A stretch of 9,728 nucleotides of DNA from JBFISM01 sp041608535 (GTDB taxonomy: Bacteria > Actinomycetota > Acidimicrobiia > Spongiisociales > UBA5794), in assembly GCA_041608535.1 (NCBI GenBank), contig JBFISM010000139.1, forward strand, positions 1 through 9,728. Reading direction: 5' to 3'. How positions within the stretch are numbered: position 1 is the stretch's first letter; the number at the start of each line of letters is the position of its first letter. The position numbers and the translations under genes were made by a program. Positions 1 to 5,820 of the stretch are shown here, one piece after another. Under the pieces are notes generated by a model. That model ran no database searches and was not told the DNA's origin. It saw only the letters and a program-made list of their open reading frames with translations.

Positions 1-706
1 CGGCCACCGCAGCATTGAGACTGTCAATGGCTCCTGGCATCGGGATGCTGAGCCGGTGATCGGCCCGGGCCTGCACGGTGTCGGGAAGTCCGTGAGCTTC
101 GTTGCCGATGATGAGCGCAGGTGCTGCACCGGCCAGTGACTCGGGGGCGATGCCGCCCGCGGGCACGGCGACACAGAGCTCCAAACCGGCAGCCGCAAGC
201 TGATCGAGTGCATCTTCGGCCCGGAGCGGGATGATGTTGGTGTGGAACTGGGCCGCTGCTGCGGCCCGGATCGTCTTGGGGGCCCAGGGATCAGCCGATC
301 CCTCGACCACGGCCACGGCGAACCCGAAGGCAGCCGCACTGCGGATGATGGCGCCAACGTTCCCGGGGTCGCCCACTCCCCACAGGACGACGGTCGGGGT
401 AGAGCGGAGCTGACCCGGCGCCGGGATGCGCACGACGGCAACCGGGCCCCGCGGGTGAGCCGTGCCGGCGATGCGTTCCAGAACCGCAGGACTCACCACA
501 GTCGCAGGTATCGCCGATCGCAGAGGTGGCGATTCCGGTGTCGCGTACAGCTCGACGATCGCTGCTCCGCCAGTCGCAGCATCTGCCACGAGATGAGGGC
601 CTTCCACGATCGTGAGTCCCGTCGCGAGGCGGTGTCTCCGGTCGTGCAACTTGGCCACGTCGACGATACGCGGGTTGCGCAGGGAGGTGATGGCCGGCTG
701 TGTCAC
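1..706 (-). CDS. TrmH/SpoU-family RNA 2'-O-methyltransferase, C-terminus cut by window edge
   Basis: This SPOUT-class enzyme is expected to methylate a ribose 2'-OH in rRNA or tRNA using S-adenosylmethionine. About 235 residues are visible. The N-terminus (ITSLRNPRIVDVAKLHDRR, then IVEGPHLVADA) looks like the substrate-binding domain of SpoU-type rRNA methylases. All three SPOUT motifs follow in order: NVGAIIRSAAAFGFA, LIIGNEAHGL, and IPMPGAIDSLNAAVA at the very edge, so only a short C-terminal end is missing. I chose the GTG at 706 because it lies just before the conserved ITSLRNP block and 37 nt after the rplT stop. The Shine-Dalgarno sequence there is weak (GAGCCAGG directly before GTG). 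A tsnR/trmH-like gene after rplT is a common arrangement, so cotranscription with infC-rpmI-rplT is likely. The family is certain; the exact target nucleotide cannot be read from the sequence. Confidence 0.93.
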   Translation of the reverse strand, partial: MTQPAITSLRNPRIVDVAKLHDRRHRLATGLTIVEGPHLVADAATGGAAIVELYATPESPPLRSAIPATVVSPAVLERIAGTAHPRGPVAVVRIPAPGQLRSTPTVVLWGVGDPGNVGAIIRSAAAFGFAVAVVEGSADPWAPKTIRAAAAAQFHTNIIPLRAEDALDQLAAAGLELCVAVPAGGIAPESLAGAAPALIIGNEAHGLPDTVQARADHRLSIPMPGAIDSLNAAVA

Positions 707-743
707 CCTGGCTCGATGTGCGGGTTCGGATCGTGCCTTGCAG

Positions 744-1103
744 TCAATCCTCGGTGGCGTTCACCGCTACATCGACGAGCGCGCGGAACGCAGGAGGGTC
801 GTTGACCGCCATCTCGGCGAGCATCTTCCGATCCACCTCGACGTCTGCTGCCTTGAGCCCGGCGATGAGTGCCGAGTATGTGGTGCCGTTCAGCCGCGCT
901 GCTGCATTGATACGTGTGATCCACAGCTTGCGGAACTCGCCCTTGCGAGCGCGACGATCCCGATAGGCGTATTGCCCGGAGTTGAGGTTCTGCTCGCGAG
1001 CCGCCCGGTACCGCCGACTGCGCGCCCCAGTCGCCCCCGAGGCCCGCTCCAACACTTTGCGCCGCTTCTTGTGGGCGTGTACGGCGCGCTTGACTCTTGC
1101 CAT
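744..1103 (-). CDS. rplT: 50S ribosomal protein L20
   Basis: L20 binds 23S rRNA early in assembly of the large subunit; in Bacillus and E. coli it also represses its own operon. The 119-residue length is normal. The N-terminus MARVKRAVHAHKKRRKVL, the segment GARSRRYRAARE, the block YAYRDRRARKGEFRKLWITR and the tail INAAARLNGTTYSALIAGLK are all typical of L20. The ATG at 1103 is preceded by AAGGAG with 8 nt between, and the gene starts 15 nt after the rpmI stop, so the two are cotranscribed. If L20 autoregulation operates here, its target would be the infC leader at 2056-2253, which carries a terminator-like hairpin. Confidence 0.98.
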   Translation of the reverse strand: MARVKRAVHAHKKRRKVLERASGATGARSRRYRAAREQNLNSGQYAYRDRRARKGEFRKLWITRINAAARLNGTTYSALIAGLKAADVEVDRKMLAEMAVNDPPAFRALVDVAVNATED

Positions 1104-1118
1104 GTGCGCTTCTCCTTC

Positions 1119-1313
1119 CTACCGGCCGAGCAACCGGGCGATGCGCTTGGCATCGCCGCCGGTGAGCGTCGACTCCCCGTCGACCCTGCGCCATCGTTTG
1201 GCGCTCTTCTTGTGTCGGTTGTGGCCGCGCCACGCCTTCTGATGCCGGATCTTGCCGGATCCGGTCACCTTGAAGCGCTTTGCGGCGCCCTTGTGTGTCT
1301 TCTGCTTCGGCAC
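1119..1313 (-). CDS. rpmI: 50S ribosomal protein L35
   Basis: A small basic protein of the large subunit, 64 residues, the usual size. It begins PKQKTHKGAAKRFKVTGSGK after the initiator and continues IRHQKAWRGHNRHKKSAKR, the L35 signature. The start is a GTG at 1313. The reading frame stays open farther upstream into infC, but L35 homologues begin with this (M)PKxKTHKGAAKR sequence and an AGGAG lies 10 nt before the GTG, so the upstream extension is not used. It sits 40 nt after the infC stop and 15 nt before rplT, in the conserved infC-rpmI-rplT order. Confidence 0.97.
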   Translation of the reverse strand: MPKQKTHKGAAKRFKVTGSGKIRHQKAWRGHNRHKKSAKRWRRVDGESTLTGGDAKRIARLLGR

Positions 1314-1353
1314 GTCCTCGTTGCTCCTCGCTGACTGGTCACGTGTTGCGAGC

Positions 1354-2055
1354 TCAGGGGCCGCTGCTTGCGCCGCCGGCGTCCTCGATCGACTCCCCGG
1401 GGGCGGTGTCCTTGGTGTCGCCTTCCGATCCGCCGGTCGTGGCGTCCGCAGGTGCATCCGATGGCTCCGACCCTTCGCCGGCTTCGGCGGCTGCGTCGCT
1501 GCTGTCTCCCTGTTGCTCTGTCTCGTCTTGATATCTTCTCTTCGGTGTCTTCATCGGCGCCAACACCATCATCATTTGACGGCCCTCGAACTTGGGCGGC
1601 GACTCGACGACGCCCTGATCCTCGACTCGTGCGATGAGCCTGGCCAGGATCTCGGTACCTATCTCGGGGTGGGTCACCTCCCGGCCCCGGAATCGCATGG
1701 TCACCTTGACTTTGTCGCCTTCCGCCAAGAACCTCTCCACTCGTTTGCGCTTCACCTCGAAGTCGTTGTCGGAGATCTTGGGGCGGAACTGGACTTCCTT
1801 GATCACCGTGCGGGACTGCTTCTTGCGAGCCTCGCGCGCTTTGACCGACTGCTCGTACTTGTACTTGCCGTAGTCCATCATGCGGACCACGGGTGGTCGG
1901 GCATCGGCGGCGACCTCCACGAGGTCGAGACCGAGCTGATCCGCCAGCCATCGGGCCTCCTCGATCGACTTCAGACCGATTTGGCCGCCATCAGGGTCGA
2001 CGAGCCGGACTTCGCGAGCCCGGATCATGTCGTTGACCCTCGGTTCTCTGGTGAT
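1354..2055 (-). CDS. infC: Translation initiation factor IF-3 with acidic C-terminal tail, AUC start
   Basis: IF-3 binds the 30S subunit, blocks premature 50S joining and checks start-codon and initiator-tRNA choice. I read 233 residues. The N-terminal domain has RVNDMIRAREVRLVDPDGGQ; the linker and signature region has RMMDYGKYKYE at about 58-68; the C-terminal domain has RPKISDNDFEVK, VKVTMRFRGRE and MMMVLAPMK up to about residue 170. From about 176 to 233 there is a low-complexity tail rich in Glu, Asp, Ser, Gly and Ala, beyond the normal end of the fold. The start is placed at ATC 2055: a perfect AGGAGGT lies 6 nt upstream, an in-frame TAG (2061-2059) forbids any earlier start, and starting at the next ATG (2028) would remove the conserved RVND residues and has no Shine-Dalgarno sequence. 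AUU or AUC starts are a known feature of infC in other bacteria, where they allow IF-3 to repress itself. The tail is variable in the family and its role is unknown. Confidence 0.95.
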   Translation of the reverse strand: MTREPRVNDMIRAREVRLVDPDGGQIGLKSIEEARWLADQLGLDLVEVAADARPPVVRMMDYGKYKYEQSVKAREARKKQSRTVIKEVQFRPKISDNDFEVKRKRVERFLAEGDKVKVTMRFRGREVTHPEIGTEILARLIARVEDQGVVESPPKFEGRQMMMVLAPMKTPKRRYQDETEQQGDSSDAAAEAGEGSEPSDAPADATTGGSEGDTKDTAPGESIEDAGGASSGP

Positions 2056-2060
2056 TGTCT

Positions 2061-2068
2061 ACCTCCTG
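2061..2068 (-). promoter_or_regulatory. Shine-Dalgarno sequence that fixes the infC AUC start
   Basis: CAGGAGGT on the minus strand is an almost complete match to the anti-Shine-Dalgarno sequence. GGAGG is separated by 6 nt (TAGACA) from the ATC at 2055. The in-frame TAG directly after GGAGG excludes an upstream start. The next ATG, at 2028, is more than 30 nt away. Together these make the AUC start the best reading. Confidence 0.8.
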
Positions 2069-2131
2069 GGTAGCGATAGTCGCCATTCCTCCGGCGAGCA
2101 GAGCGGATGCCTCCGGTCGACCCGGCCAAGC

Positions 2132-2157
2132 AAAAGGCAGCACGAAAGCGTGCTGCC
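2132..2157 (-). terminator. Intrinsic terminator hairpin, attenuator of infC and/or end of rib operon
   Basis: On the minus strand GGCAGCACG-CTTT-CGTGCTGCC forms a perfect 9-bp stem with a 4-nt loop and is followed at once by TTTT and then GCTTGG. It lies about 110 nt after the ribH stop and about 100 nt downstream of the predicted infC promoter, but still about 80 nt before the infC start. It could end readthrough from ribH, attenuate infC transcription, or both. The U-run is short (four), so termination may be partial, as expected for an attenuator. Confidence 0.7.
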
Positions 2158-2253
2158 AGAACTACATGACCGGTTGGGTCGTGGACGCCGGTCGCACCTC
2201 ATGCGGTGGACGGGTGGGAGACAGCGCTCCGCTTGCTTGTGGATTGTGCGGAG

Positions 2254-2282
2254 ATTGTATACCGGTCACCGCGGCGCATCAA
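2254..2282 (-). promoter_or_regulatory. Sigma70-type promoter for infC-rpmI-rplT-trmH
   Basis: Minus-strand TTGATG (2282-2277, four of six matches to TTGACA) is followed after exactly 17 nt by TACAAT (2259-2254, five of six matches to TATAAT). The -35 box lies inside the last codons of ribH and the -10 box is just after its stop. Transcription would start near 2247. This gives the ribosomal cluster its own promoter, separate from the rib operon. Confidence 0.6.
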
Positions 2283-2754
2283 CGTGCGCTGCATCGAGCG
2301 AGCGCAGCACGAGGGCGGTACGGACTGCTGCCTCGGCAGCTTCCGCGCCCTTGTTCTCGGGTCCGGGCCGGGAGCGGGAAATCGCGTGATCGGCGCTCCG
2401 AGTGGTGAGCACACCGAAGGCGATGGGCACACCGGTCTCCAACATCACCGCCATCAAGCCCTCGGAGGCGCGATGGGCGACGTGTTCGTAGTGATCGGTC
2501 TCCCCCATCACCACCGCACCGAGCGCCACGACGGCATCGTGGGTGGCCGCCAGCTTCCTGACAACGAGGGGAAGCTCGAAGGCGCCGGGCACCGCAACGA
2601 TGGTGGGATCGTCCACACCGGCGCGATGCAGCCACGCAACAGCTCCAGCTTCGAGCCCGGCGGTGATGGACTCGTTGAATATGGCGGTCGCCACGGCGAC
2701 TCGGAGCCCGGTCGCGTCGACCTGCTCGCCGTGGCCGGCCCCATCGACCCTCAC
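2266..2754 (-). CDS. ribH: 6,7-dimethyl-8-ribityllumazine synthase
   Basis: RibH condenses 5-amino-6-ribitylaminouracil with 3,4-dihydroxy-2-butanone 4-phosphate to the lumazine that is the direct precursor of riboflavin. The protein has 162 residues, the usual size. FNESIT near 26-31, VPGAFELP near 55-62, GETDHYEHVA with the expected catalytic His88, the segment PIAFGVLTT, Arg127 and NKGAEAAEAA near 134-143 are all in place. The residue before GETDH, normally Arg or Lys in [RK]GxTxH, is Met83. The start is a GTG at 2754 that overlaps the ribBA stop by 4 nt (GTGA), with AGAGGG upstream, so translation is probably coupled to ribBA. It is the last gene of the rib operon; the infC promoter begins inside its 3' end. 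Confidence 0.97.
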   Translation of the reverse strand: MRVDGAGHGEQVDATGLRVAVATAIFNESITAGLEAGAVAWLHRAGVDDPTIVAVPGAFELPLVVRKLAATHDAVVALGAVVMGETDHYEHVAHRASEGLMAVMLETGVPIAFGVLTTRSADHAISRSRPGPENKGAEAAEAAVRTALVLRSLDAAHVDAPR

Positions 2755-3974
2755 GCACGTCCCTCTTCGAGTAGGTGCCCCATCTTGGATCGCTTCGTTT
2801 CCAGGTAGGCGACGTTGTGCGGGCCGACACCCGCCACGTGAGAGATCCGACCGCTGATCCGAACGCCGTAGAGCTCCAGCTGTCTCGTCTTCTCCGGGTT
2901 GTTGGTCATCAACCGAATGCTCGCCACCCGCAGCGCCTTGAGGATCTGGGCGTCGATGCCGAACGACCGCATGTCATCGCCGAATCCGAGTGCGATGTTC
3001 GCCTCCACGGTGTCGTGACCCTGGTCCTGAAGCCGGTACGCAGAGAGCTTGTTGAGCAGCCCGATGCCGCGTCCCTCATGGGACCGGTTGTACACGAGGA
3101 TCCCACGACCCTCGGCTGCGATCCTGGCCAGTGCTGAGCCGAGCTGCGCCTGACAGTCGCAGCGCTGCGAACCCAAGACGTCTCCCGTGAAGCATTCGGA
3201 GTGCACCCGGGTGAGTACGTCTTCCTCGCCGGCCACATCACCCATCACGAGTGCGATGTGTTCGCTCTGATCGAGCTTGGAGCGGAACCCAATGGCGCGA
3301 AACACGCCGTAGTCCGTGGGCAGAGCAGCTTCGGCCTCACGGCGCACCACCTGCTCGGTTGCCCAGCGGAAGTCGATGAGATCGGCAATGGACATCTTCG
3401 GGATGTCGTGCTCGGCGGCAAACGCGTCGAGTTGTTCGCCACGCATCATCGTCCCGTCGTCGTTGACCAGCTCGCACAAGGCTGCAGCCGGTTCGAGGTG
3501 GGCCAGTTTGGCGAGATCGACTCCGGCCTCGGTGTGCCCGGGTCGCAGCAACACGCCGCCGCGAGTGGCGCGCAGCGGAAAGACATGGCCTGGTCTCGCA
3601 AAGTCGGTGGGACCGTAGCGACGGTCGGCGAGCGCCCTGATGGTTGCGGTGCGGTCCGCTGCCGAGATTCCCGTGGTCGTGCCGTGCAGGAGATCGACGG
3701 AGATGGTGAATGCGGTGTGGAAGGATTCGGTGTTCGTCGCCACCATCAGAGGCAGACCGAGCTGGTCGAGCCGGCTCGCCTCCAATGCCACCACGATGAG
3801 GCCACTCGTGTGGCGGACCATGAAGGCCATCTGCTCCACGGTCACCTTCTCGGCGGCGACGATGAGGTCGCCCTCGTTCTCCCGGTCTTCGTCGTCGACG
3901 ACGAGCACGAAGTGGCCGTCGGCGAAGGCGTCGACGGCCCGTTCGGTCTTTTCGTAGAGCCGGCGTACGGTCAA
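2751..3974 (-). CDS. ribBA: Bifunctional DHBP synthase / GTP cyclohydrolase II
   Basis: The N-terminal half converts ribulose 5-phosphate to 3,4-dihydroxy-2-butanone 4-phosphate and the C-terminal half opens GTP in the first step of riboflavin synthesis. With the chosen start it has 407 residues, normal for RibBA. The RibB half shows the acidic loop DDEDRENEGD (27-36), TTGISAADRTATI (about 100-112) and RPGHVFPLRA with RPGHTEAGVDLA (127-155). The RibA half shows the zinc ligands Cys261, Cys272 and Cys274 in CFTGDVLGSQRCDC, then HEGRGIGLLNKLSAY (299-313), TVEANIALGFGDD and LMTNNPEK. I placed the start at TTG 3974: it overlaps the ribE stop by 4 nt (TTGA), GGAG lies 8 nt upstream, and the residues before it (back to 4106) are arginine- and proline-rich sequence unlike RibB and entirely within ribE. 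Both halves look active. Confidence 0.96.
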   Translation of the reverse strand: MTVRRLYEKTERAVDAFADGHFVLVVDDEDRENEGDLIVAAEKVTVEQMAFMVRHTSGLIVVALEASRLDQLGLPLMVATNTESFHTAFTISVDLLHGTTTGISAADRTATIRALADRRYGPTDFARPGHVFPLRATRGGVLLRPGHTEAGVDLAKLAHLEPAAALCELVNDDGTMMRGEQLDAFAAEHDIPKMSIADLIDFRWATEQVVRREAEAALPTDYGVFRAIGFRSKLDQSEHIALVMGDVAGEEDVLTRVHSECFTGDVLGSQRCDCQAQLGSALARIAAEGRGILVYNRSHEGRGIGLLNKLSAYRLQDQGHDTVEANIALGFGDDMRSFGIDAQILKALRVASIRLMTNNPEKTRQLELYGVRISGRISHVAGVGPHNVAYLETKRSKMGHLLEEGRA

Positions 3975-4579
3975 GCGCGAAACTCCAACAGTCGTTCGAT
4001 GTACTTGGCGAGGATATCCACTTCGACGTTGACCGTCGCCGACTCCGCCCACTCCCCGAGGATGGTGACTGTGCGGGTGTGCGGGATCAGCACCACCTCG
4101 AACCACGCTTGGGGCGCAGCGGGGGGCGACACGGCCGTCACCGTGAGACTCACTCCGTCCACTGTGATCGAGCCCTTCTCCACGACATAGCGGCCCAGGT
4201 CGGACGCCAGCTCGATCCGCACCCGGTGGGAGTCTCCCTCGGCCGCCACCGACACGATCGTCCCCGCACCGTCCACGTGACCCTGGACGATGTGACCGTC
4301 GAACCGGCCTTTCCCGGACAGGGGGCGTTCCAGGTTCACGCCGGCGCCGGTGCGAAGCTCACCCAGATTCGTGCGGTGCATTGTCTCCGCCACCGCCTCG
4401 ACCGCAAAGCGATCGTCGGCTGTCGCTACGACGGTGAGGCACACACCGTTCACAGCCACCGAATCACCAATGTGGAGTTCAGCGGTGGTGCGGGGGGCGG
4501 CCACGCCGATGGTCGTACGCCCGGCGTTGCTGGTCAGGTCGGCGACCGTGCCAATCTCGGAGACTATCCCGGTGAACAT
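3971..4579 (-). CDS. ribE: Riboflavin synthase, alpha chain
   Basis: This enzyme dismutates two molecules of dimethylribityllumazine to riboflavin and the pyrimidine precursor. The 202-residue protein starts with the family hallmark MFTGIVSEIG and consists of two similar lumazine-binding barrels: SVAVNGVCLTV at 40-50 and GSITVDGVSLTV at 136-147 are the equivalent segments. GRFDGHIVQGHVDG at 91-104 links the halves, and PHTRTVT lies near 166-172. The ATG shares one base with the ribD stop (TGATG) and has no clear Shine-Dalgarno sequence, which suggests translation by coupling to ribD. Its stop in turn overlaps the ribBA TTG. Confidence 0.97.
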   Translation of the reverse strand: MFTGIVSEIGTVADLTSNAGRTTIGVAAPRTTAELHIGDSVAVNGVCLTVVATADDRFAVEAVAETMHRTNLGELRTGAGVNLERPLSGKGRFDGHIVQGHVDGAGTIVSVAAEGDSHRVRIELASDLGRYVVEKGSITVDGVSLTVTAVSPPAAPQAWFEVVLIPHTRTVTILGEWAESATVNVEVDILAKYIERLLEFRA

Positions 4580-5682
4580 CAGCTGGTGGTCCCCGAGGTT
4601 CGAGTCCGCGCAACGATCTTCACATCGCCGTCCAGCTGCGTCACCTCTTCGATACCCAGTTCGATGGCGTCACCGACGGTGGCGAACGAGCCGGCGAGCG
4701 CAGGTCGCCCGGTTCCACCCCCGAGCTTGCCGGCGGTGTACCACACGATGCGCTGCACGAGACCTGCGTCGAGCAACGACCAGGCCAACGTCGGTCCGCC
4801 CTCGACGAGGAGATCGACGACCCCACGTGCCCCGAGCTCGGTCAGCACGTGGCGCAGATCCAGCTGTCCCCCGATAGCCGGAACTTCGATCACGGGCACC
4901 GAGACGTCGACAGCCCCAACGCCCGGCGGCCCGAAGACGAGCGGGTCCCGAGTCAACACCTGGGCGCCCGCGGGAAGCGGCTCGCTCCCCGCCACCACTA
5001 CCGGGCGGGGCTGATCGACTTCGACGTCGCCGAGACGCACGTCGAGACGTGGGTCATCGGTACGCACCGTTCCCGCTCCCACCATCACGGCATCGGATTG
5101 GCTGCGCAGCCGGTGTGCATCACGTCGGGCAGCAGCATTTGTGATCCAGCGTGACGTGCCATCTGCTGCCGCAGCTTGTCCGTCGAGCGTTGCGGCGATC
5201 TTGAGCGTCACGAAGGGACGACCGGTGCGCCGATGGTGGAAGTACGCCGGGTCCACCCATTCGGCCGACGTCTCTGGTGGGGCGACCATGACCTCCATCC
5301 CGTGATCTCGCAGTACCGCGACCCCACGTCCAGCGGTGCGCTCGTCGGGATCGATGGCGCCGACGACGACGGTGGAGATGCCCGCAGCGATGATGGCGTC
5401 GACACACGGTGGAGTGCGCCCGTGGTGGACGCACGGCTCCAAGGTCACCACGAGCGTGCCGCCTTCGACGTCCGTGGTGGCACCGGCGAGCGCAACGACT
5501 TCGGCATGGTCGCCACCGGCGGCCACGTGCGCACCGCTGCCCGCTACCTTGCCCTGCCGATCGAGGAGAACACACCCGACCTTGGGGTTGGGCCGGGGGC
5601 GGTGAGGCAACGCGAGAGCGGCCGCTTCGGCCAACAGCTCGGCCAGGGCGGGCTGCAGTTCGGTTGTCACCGATGGGTCCAC
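4579..5682 (-). CDS. ribD: Bifunctional pyrimidine deaminase / reductase
   Basis: RibD deaminates the pyrimidine made by GTP cyclohydrolase II and then reduces its ribosyl side chain with NADPH. The protein has 367 residues, full length. The deaminase domain has the zinc site His59-Ala-Glu61 and Cys84/Cys93 in EPCVHHGRTPPC. The reductase domain begins RPFVTLKIAATLDGQ with SRWITN, then DAVMVGAGTVRTDDPRLDVR and LLVEGGPTLAWSLLDAGL. The start is GTG 5682 with GGAG 7 nt upstream; a second GTG four codons later is possible. It is the first gene of the tightly overlapping ribD-ribE-ribBA-ribH run, 138 nt after the GGDEF gene. That gap contains a 12-bp inverted repeat but nothing I can match to the FMN riboswitch. 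Confidence 0.97.
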   Translation of the reverse strand: MDPSVTTELQPALAELLAEAAALALPHRPRPNPKVGCVLLDRQGKVAGSGAHVAAGGDHAEVVALAGATTDVEGGTLVVTLEPCVHHGRTPPCVDAIIAAGISTVVVGAIDPDERTAGRGVAVLRDHGMEVMVAPPETSAEWVDPAYFHHRRTGRPFVTLKIAATLDGQAAAADGTSRWITNAAARRDAHRLRSQSDAVMVGAGTVRTDDPRLDVRLGDVEVDQPRPVVVAGSEPLPAGAQVLTRDPLVFGPPGVGAVDVSVPVIEVPAIGGQLDLRHVLTELGARGVVDLLVEGGPTLAWSLLDAGLVQRIVWYTAGKLGGGTGRPALAGSFATVGDAIELGIEEVTQLDGDVKIVARTRTSGTTS

Positions 5683-5694
5683 GACAGAGCTCCA

Positions 5695-5808
5695 CAGCGT
5701 CGGCGCTGCATCACGCCGATGGGATCGCGAAAGTCGCCAGTGTAGAGCTGCGATGCTGCGGCCCGGTCAGCGCCATGGTTTCCACGATGGATCGATGCGC
5801 CGACGCTG
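5695..5808 (-). promoter_or_regulatory. Candidate structured leader upstream of ribD (12-bp closing stem)
   Basis: On the minus strand CAGCGTCGGCGC (5808-5797) and GCGCCGACGCTG (5706-5695) are perfect reverse complements, and one more G-U pair is possible at the outer end. They enclose 90 nt that can form small hairpins such as TCCA-TCG-TGGA, GCTG/CAGC and GCGA-CTT-TCGC. The 3' strand ends two bases before the ribD Shine-Dalgarno GGAG (5693-5690). A local hairpin TCGGCG-TGATGCAG-CGCCGA (5719-5700) uses the same CGCCGA, so the two folds exclude each other. This resembles riboswitch or RNA-thermometer layout. I do not find the conserved FMN aptamer segments (for example a GGATGGGAGA-like block). 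The remainder of the 5683-5820 gap shows only a weak TACACT box (5744-5739) with no -35 match. Confidence 0.45.
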
Positions 5809-5820
5809 CCGGCCCCGGCT

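Larger units (their letters stand above)
2056..2253 (-). promoter_or_regulatory. infC 5' leader, candidate attenuated untranslated region
   Basis: About 200 nt lie between the predicted infC promoter and the AUC start. Minus-strand CTCCGC (2253-2248) and GCGGAG (2232-2227) can form a 6-bp hairpin, but its 5' arm may lie before the transcription start if the promoter call is right. The intervening CAAGCAA (2239-2233) is exactly complementary to TTGCTTG (2133-2127), just after the terminator-like hairpin. GCTGTC (2225-2220) could pair with GGCAGC of the terminator 5' arm with one G-U pair and so act as an antiterminator. These pairings were found by eye. Known L20-controlled infC leaders in Firmicutes work by transcription attenuation, so the layout is compatible with that mechanism, but I cannot show an L20 site here. 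Confidence 0.45.

Noticed and set aside
1119..1457. 112-residue version of L35 starting at 1457
   Set aside because: The first 48 residues are a frame-shifted reading of infC and the 40-nt gap after it; L35 starts at the GTG at 1313.
1354..2028. infC start at ATG 2028
   Set aside because: It lacks a Shine-Dalgarno sequence and removes the conserved RVND stretch that is encoded just upstream.
2000..2086. Short upstream reading frame in the infC leader starting at ATG 2086
   Set aside because: GGAGG is only one base from the ATG, too close for normal initiation, and the frame overlaps infC without conserved sequence. It remains only a remote possibility.
2751..4106. 451-residue version of RibBA starting at 4106
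   Set aside because: The extra 44 residues are arginine- and proline-rich, unlike RibB, and fall within ribE. The TTG at 3974 has a Shine-Dalgarno sequence and a 4-nt stop overlap.
3201..4190. Plus-strand open frame (329 codons) opposite ribBA and ribE
   Set aside because: Shadow of two conserved genes; no domain or ribosome binding site supports it.
5683..5820. FMN riboswitch upstream of ribD
   Set aside because: The conserved aptamer segments could not be found by eye, and the closing stem and interior do not match the RFN consensus. A covariance search would decide.
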